Source of the DNA: JBEKYD01 sp052148435
GTDB lineage: Bacteria > Acidobacteriota > Terriglobia > Bryobacterales > Bryobacteraceae
Length of the DNA stretch: 64,000 nucleotides
Direction: 5' to 3'
NCBI GenBank assembly: GCA_052148435.1
Contig: JBKQIF010000005.1
Location: forward strand, 1-64,000
The position numbers were made by a program, and so were the translations under genes. Positions 61,614 to 64,000 of the stretch are shown here, piece by piece (the stretch's first letter is position 1; the number at the start of each line of letters is the position of its first letter). Below the pieces are notes generated by a model, which saw only the letters and a list, made by a program, of their open reading frames with translations, did no database searches and was not told the DNA's origin.

Positions 61614-62026
61614 ACCTTGCGGTCCGCCTGGCGCGCCAGGTCTTCCAGGCGTGCGTTGCGCAGTACCCCGGTCATCGCCACCTGGGCCTCCACCCACACC
61701 CGGTGGGCCGGGCACCAGGACTTCCGCTCGCACCCGTAAGCCGAATCGACACACAGATTCAAGTGAATCGGCCCCTCCACCGCCTCGATCACGTCCAGCA
61801 GGGACGCGCGCCTTTGGGCTTCCGGCAACTCGAAGCCGCCGGTATTGCCGCGATGCGAAGTCACCAGTTGGGCTCGCGTGAGGGTCTGCATCACCTTGGC
61901 CAGAAACTGTTCCGGACAACCGGCCGCTTCGGCCAGTTCCGCCCGGCTGGCACGAACGCCCGGCTTCAAACCGGCCAGGTGTACCATCACTCGAACTGCG
62001 TAATCGGCCGCTCGCGTTAGTTGCAT
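61604..62026 (-). CDS. Rrf2-family transcriptional regulator
   Basis: A 140-residue regulator: winged helix MQLTRAADYAVRVMVHLAGL, ASRAELAEAAGCPEQFLAKV, and the wing TSHRGNTGGFELPE. Three cysteines in NLCVDSAYGCERKSWCPAHR are spaced as Fe-S ligands of the IscR/NsrR/RsrR group, so it likely senses iron-sulfur status, NO or redox. An AT-rich stretch (TTTTTAATCCTATATG) directly precedes the ATG with no ribosome-binding site. Coupling to ccoS suggests respiratory control. Confidence 0.9.
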   Translation of the reverse strand: MQLTRAADYAVRVMVHLAGLKPGVRASRAELAEAAGCPEQFLAKVMQTLTRAQLVTSHRGNTGGFELPEAQRRASLLDVIEAVEGPIHLNLCVDSAYGCERKSWCPAHRVWVEAQVAMTGVLRNARLEDLARQADRKVWN

Positions 62027-62330
62027 ATAGGATTAAAAAGACCCGATTACCCGCAATTAGAATGCCAAACCCTTTCCGCATGGACAACACGGGTCAGGCC
62101 CGGTCCGCCACGCCGAAAGTCCGTTAGATTAGTGGGTTGCACGCTGAAAGAGATCTCTTGAATCCGCAGTCCATCGAAGGTACTGTGAGCTTTGACCCAC
62201 CCAATTGGGGGTGTGTCCGCAGCGTAGGAAAATACCACGCCTTGCCCGGTTTGTCCTCCGGAATACGATATGCTGAGATTTTCAAGGCAGGCGCACGCGT
62301 CGACGCGCGCGGCCGGGAGGAACGTCCGTC

Positions 62331-63887
62331 ATGACTGAATCCACAAGGAGGGATCTGGAAAGCACCGTCCAGCAGAGCGAGCGCCTGGTGCGGGCCCTGC
62401 TCGAATCCGTCTCGCAAGCCATCATTGGAATCGACCTGGAGGGCGAAATCGTCCTGGTCAACAATCGCGCGCAGGAGATGTTCGGATACACGCGCGAGGA
62501 GTTACTGGGGTCGAGCCTTGAGCTGCTGTTGCCGGAGGCCCGCCGTACGGCGCACCAACGCCAGCGCAGCTCCTATTTCGATCAGCCGCACACGCGGCCG
62601 ATGGGAATCGGGATGGATCTGGCCGGCAGCCGCAAGAATGGCAGCGAGTTTCCGGTTGAGGTCAGCCTCAGTTTCGTCGAAAGTCCGGAGGGCGTCTTCG
62701 GCATTGCCTTCGTGACCGACATCAGCCAGCGCAAGACCCTGGAGCAGCAATTGATGCACGCCCAAAAGATGGAAGCGGTGGGCCGGCTGGCGGGTGGCGT
62801 GGCCCACGACTTCAACAACATGCTGACCGTCATCAGCGGCTATAGCCGGATGATTCTGGATGACTTGCCTGCTGGCTCCGAACTGCGCGGCTACCTTGAA
62901 GAAACCCTTAAAGCCGCCGACCGCGCCGCTTCCATCACCAGCCAGTTGCTGGCCTTCAGCCGCCGCCAGGTGATGCAGGCCGCCGTGGTCGATGTCAACC
63001 ACATCATCTCCCGCGCCGAAAAAATGCTCCGCCGCCTGATCGGCGAGGATATCGAACTCGAGTTGAGCCTGGCCAATGCGCTCGATCCCATTCGCGCCGA
63101 CCCCAACTACCTGGAGCAAGCCATCGTCAACCTGGCCGTCAACGCCCGCGACGCCATGCCTGCCGGCGGCCGTCTGCGAATCCATACCACCGCCATCGCC
63201 CTGGACGAAAGTTTCACCCGCACCCACCCCGCCTTACGCCCCGGCCCCTTCTTACGCATCGACGTTTCCGATACCGGACACGGCATGGATGCGACCACCG
63301 TCGCGCACATTTTCGAGCCGTTCTTCACCACCAAGGAGCGCGGCAAGGGTACCGGTTTAGGCTTGGCGACGGTGTATGGCATGGTGCAACAGACCGGCGG
63401 CGATGTACAAGTGACCAGCCAGCCCGGCCACGGCTCCACCTTTCATCTTTACTTTCCGACCGTGGTGGAGTCGTTGAGCGCCACCCCGGAGCAGCCATCG
63501 GCCGGCGCCGGCGCCGGCTTCGAAACCGTCCTGGTCGTGGAGGACGAAGCCGCGGTCCGCGAGTTCACAGCCAAGGTGTTGCGCCAACTTGGCTACCAGG
63601 TTTTGACCGCCTCCGGCGGCGACGAGGCCATTCGGGTCAGCGACGCCCATTCCGCCGGAATCGCGGCCCTGATTACCGATGTCATCATGCCCGGTATGAG
63701 CGGCCGCCAGGTGGCCGATGAGCTGAAGCGCCGCAGGACCGGAATCAAAGTCCTGTTTGTTTCCGGCTACACCGAGGACATGATCGCCGACCACGGCATG
63801 CTGGAAGCCGGCGTCGACTTCCTGGCGAAGCCGTTCCATCTGGAAGACCTGGCGCGAAAGCTGCGCGAAGTTCTCGACCGCCGGTGA
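62331..63887 (+). CDS. PAS hybrid sensor histidine kinase
   Basis: A 518-residue cytosolic hybrid kinase. PAS domain residues ~20-140 (QAIIGIDLEGEIVLVNNRAQ, FGYTREELLGSS), dimerisation/phosphoacceptor helix with His-158 in GGVAHDFNNML, ATPase domain with VNARDAMPAGG, VSDTGHGMD, and GKGTGLGLATVYG, then a C-terminal receiver domain with Asp-450 in ALITDVIMPGMSG. No membrane segment. The GGGAGGA nine bases before the ATG supports the start. The partner regulator is unknown. Confidence 0.94.
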   Translation: MTESTRRDLESTVQQSERLVRALLESVSQAIIGIDLEGEIVLVNNRAQEMFGYTREELLGSSLELLLPEARRTAHQRQRSSYFDQPHTRPMGIGMDLAGSRKNGSEFPVEVSLSFVESPEGVFGIAFVTDISQRKTLEQQLMHAQKMEAVGRLAGGVAHDFNNMLTVISGYSRMILDDLPAGSELRGYLEETLKAADRAASITSQLLAFSRRQVMQAAVVDVNHIISRAEKMLRRLIGEDIELELSLANALDPIRADPNYLEQAIVNLAVNARDAMPAGGRLRIHTTAIALDESFTRTHPALRPGPFLRIDVSDTGHGMDATTVAHIFEPFFTTKERGKGTGLGLATVYGMVQQTGGDVQVTSQPGHGSTFHLYFPTVVESLSATPEQPSAGAGAGFETVLVVEDEAAVREFTAKVLRQLGYQVLTASGGDEAIRVSDAHSAGIAALITDVIMPGMSGRQVADELKRRRTGIKVLFVSGYTEDMIADHGMLEAGVDFLAKPFHLEDLARKLREVLDRR

Positions 63888-64000
63888 GCCATCCCACACC
63901 GCGTGGCGACCTGGCATCGCGCTTGCACGGGCCTTCTGGCATGCTTCGCTCGATCGCTGCCAAACATCTGCCGCCAAACGGGTTGAGCCATCCGGGAGTC

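Noticed and set aside
1..64000. CRISPR arrays, rRNA and tRNA genes
   Set aside because: No regularly spaced repeats and no cloverleaf or rRNA core sequence were recognised by eye. A tRNAscan or Infernal run would settle this.

Overview
This is a GC-rich bacterial chromosome segment, most likely from an Acidobacteriota of the Solibacter/Bryobacter type. That assignment is an inference from three things: the gene families (DUF1080, DUF2911 and zinc-ribbon small proteins), the many toxin-antitoxin pairs and intergenic palindromes, and the divided S1 domain of the RNase E/G homologue. No rRNA, tRNA, CRISPR array, intact insertion sequence or prophage was seen.

Layout. 0.2-7.0 kb is one minus-strand housekeeping cluster: Trm112-like, glycosyltransferase 9, msbA, yicC, gmk, rpoZ, coaBC and uracil-DNA glycosylase, with ATGA/GTGA overlaps. 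7.2-9.1 kb is a defence/TA-like patch: a PIN protein overlapping a PD-(D/E)XK-like protein, then a decayed hicBA pair and an extra hicB. 9.2-14.6 kb holds secreted esterases, a DUF192 protein and a secreted protein followed by a strong terminator. 14.7-20.6 kb carries proline dehydrogenase and an rpiB-deoC-rsbU operon, in which both sugar-phosphate enzymes have N-terminal extensions like those of bacterial-microcompartment cargo. A caspase-like (DUF4347-type) protein and a SpoU methyltransferase follow. 20.6-27.6 kb encodes a membrane glycosyltransferase, mrdA-rodA (cell elongation) and an RNase E/G with a ~365-residue insertion.

27.6-32.4 kb is accessory: a toxin gene fused at its 3' end to a broken type III restriction helicase gene, and a VapBC pair. 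32.4-36 kb is metabolic: trpD, and sucC-sucD-ndk. Just after ndk, a ~210-bp direct repeat that includes the ndk 3' end flanks a hicAB module and a deaminase fragment. 37-42.2 kb carries DUF3237, glutaminyl cyclotransferase, an M23 peptidase, an orphan ABC-2 permease, an unknown secreted protein and a Flp pilin. 43-49.6 kb has a K+ channel, DUF1080, SDR, MFS, DUF2911 and pepA.

50.6-53.9 kb has two TA pairs with visible operators flanking the Pit phosphate transporter and its PhoU-like partner. 53.9-58.3 kb is a putrescine branch, N-carbamoylputrescine amidase plus agmatine deiminase broken by an in-frame TAA before its catalytic Cys, followed by an epimerase and inositol-3-phosphate synthase. 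58.3-64 kb has a LytTR regulator, a mosaic of truncated genes, ccoS, an Rrf2 regulator and a hybrid histidine kinase.

The strongest leads are the microcompartment-like extensions on RpiB and DeoC, the PIN/PD-(D/E)XK overlapping pair, the caspase-like protein, the repeat-flanked hicAB island at ndk, the GGTGG/CTTTAGC palindrome family with an invertible loop, and several promoters placed so close to start codons that the transcripts would be nearly leaderless.
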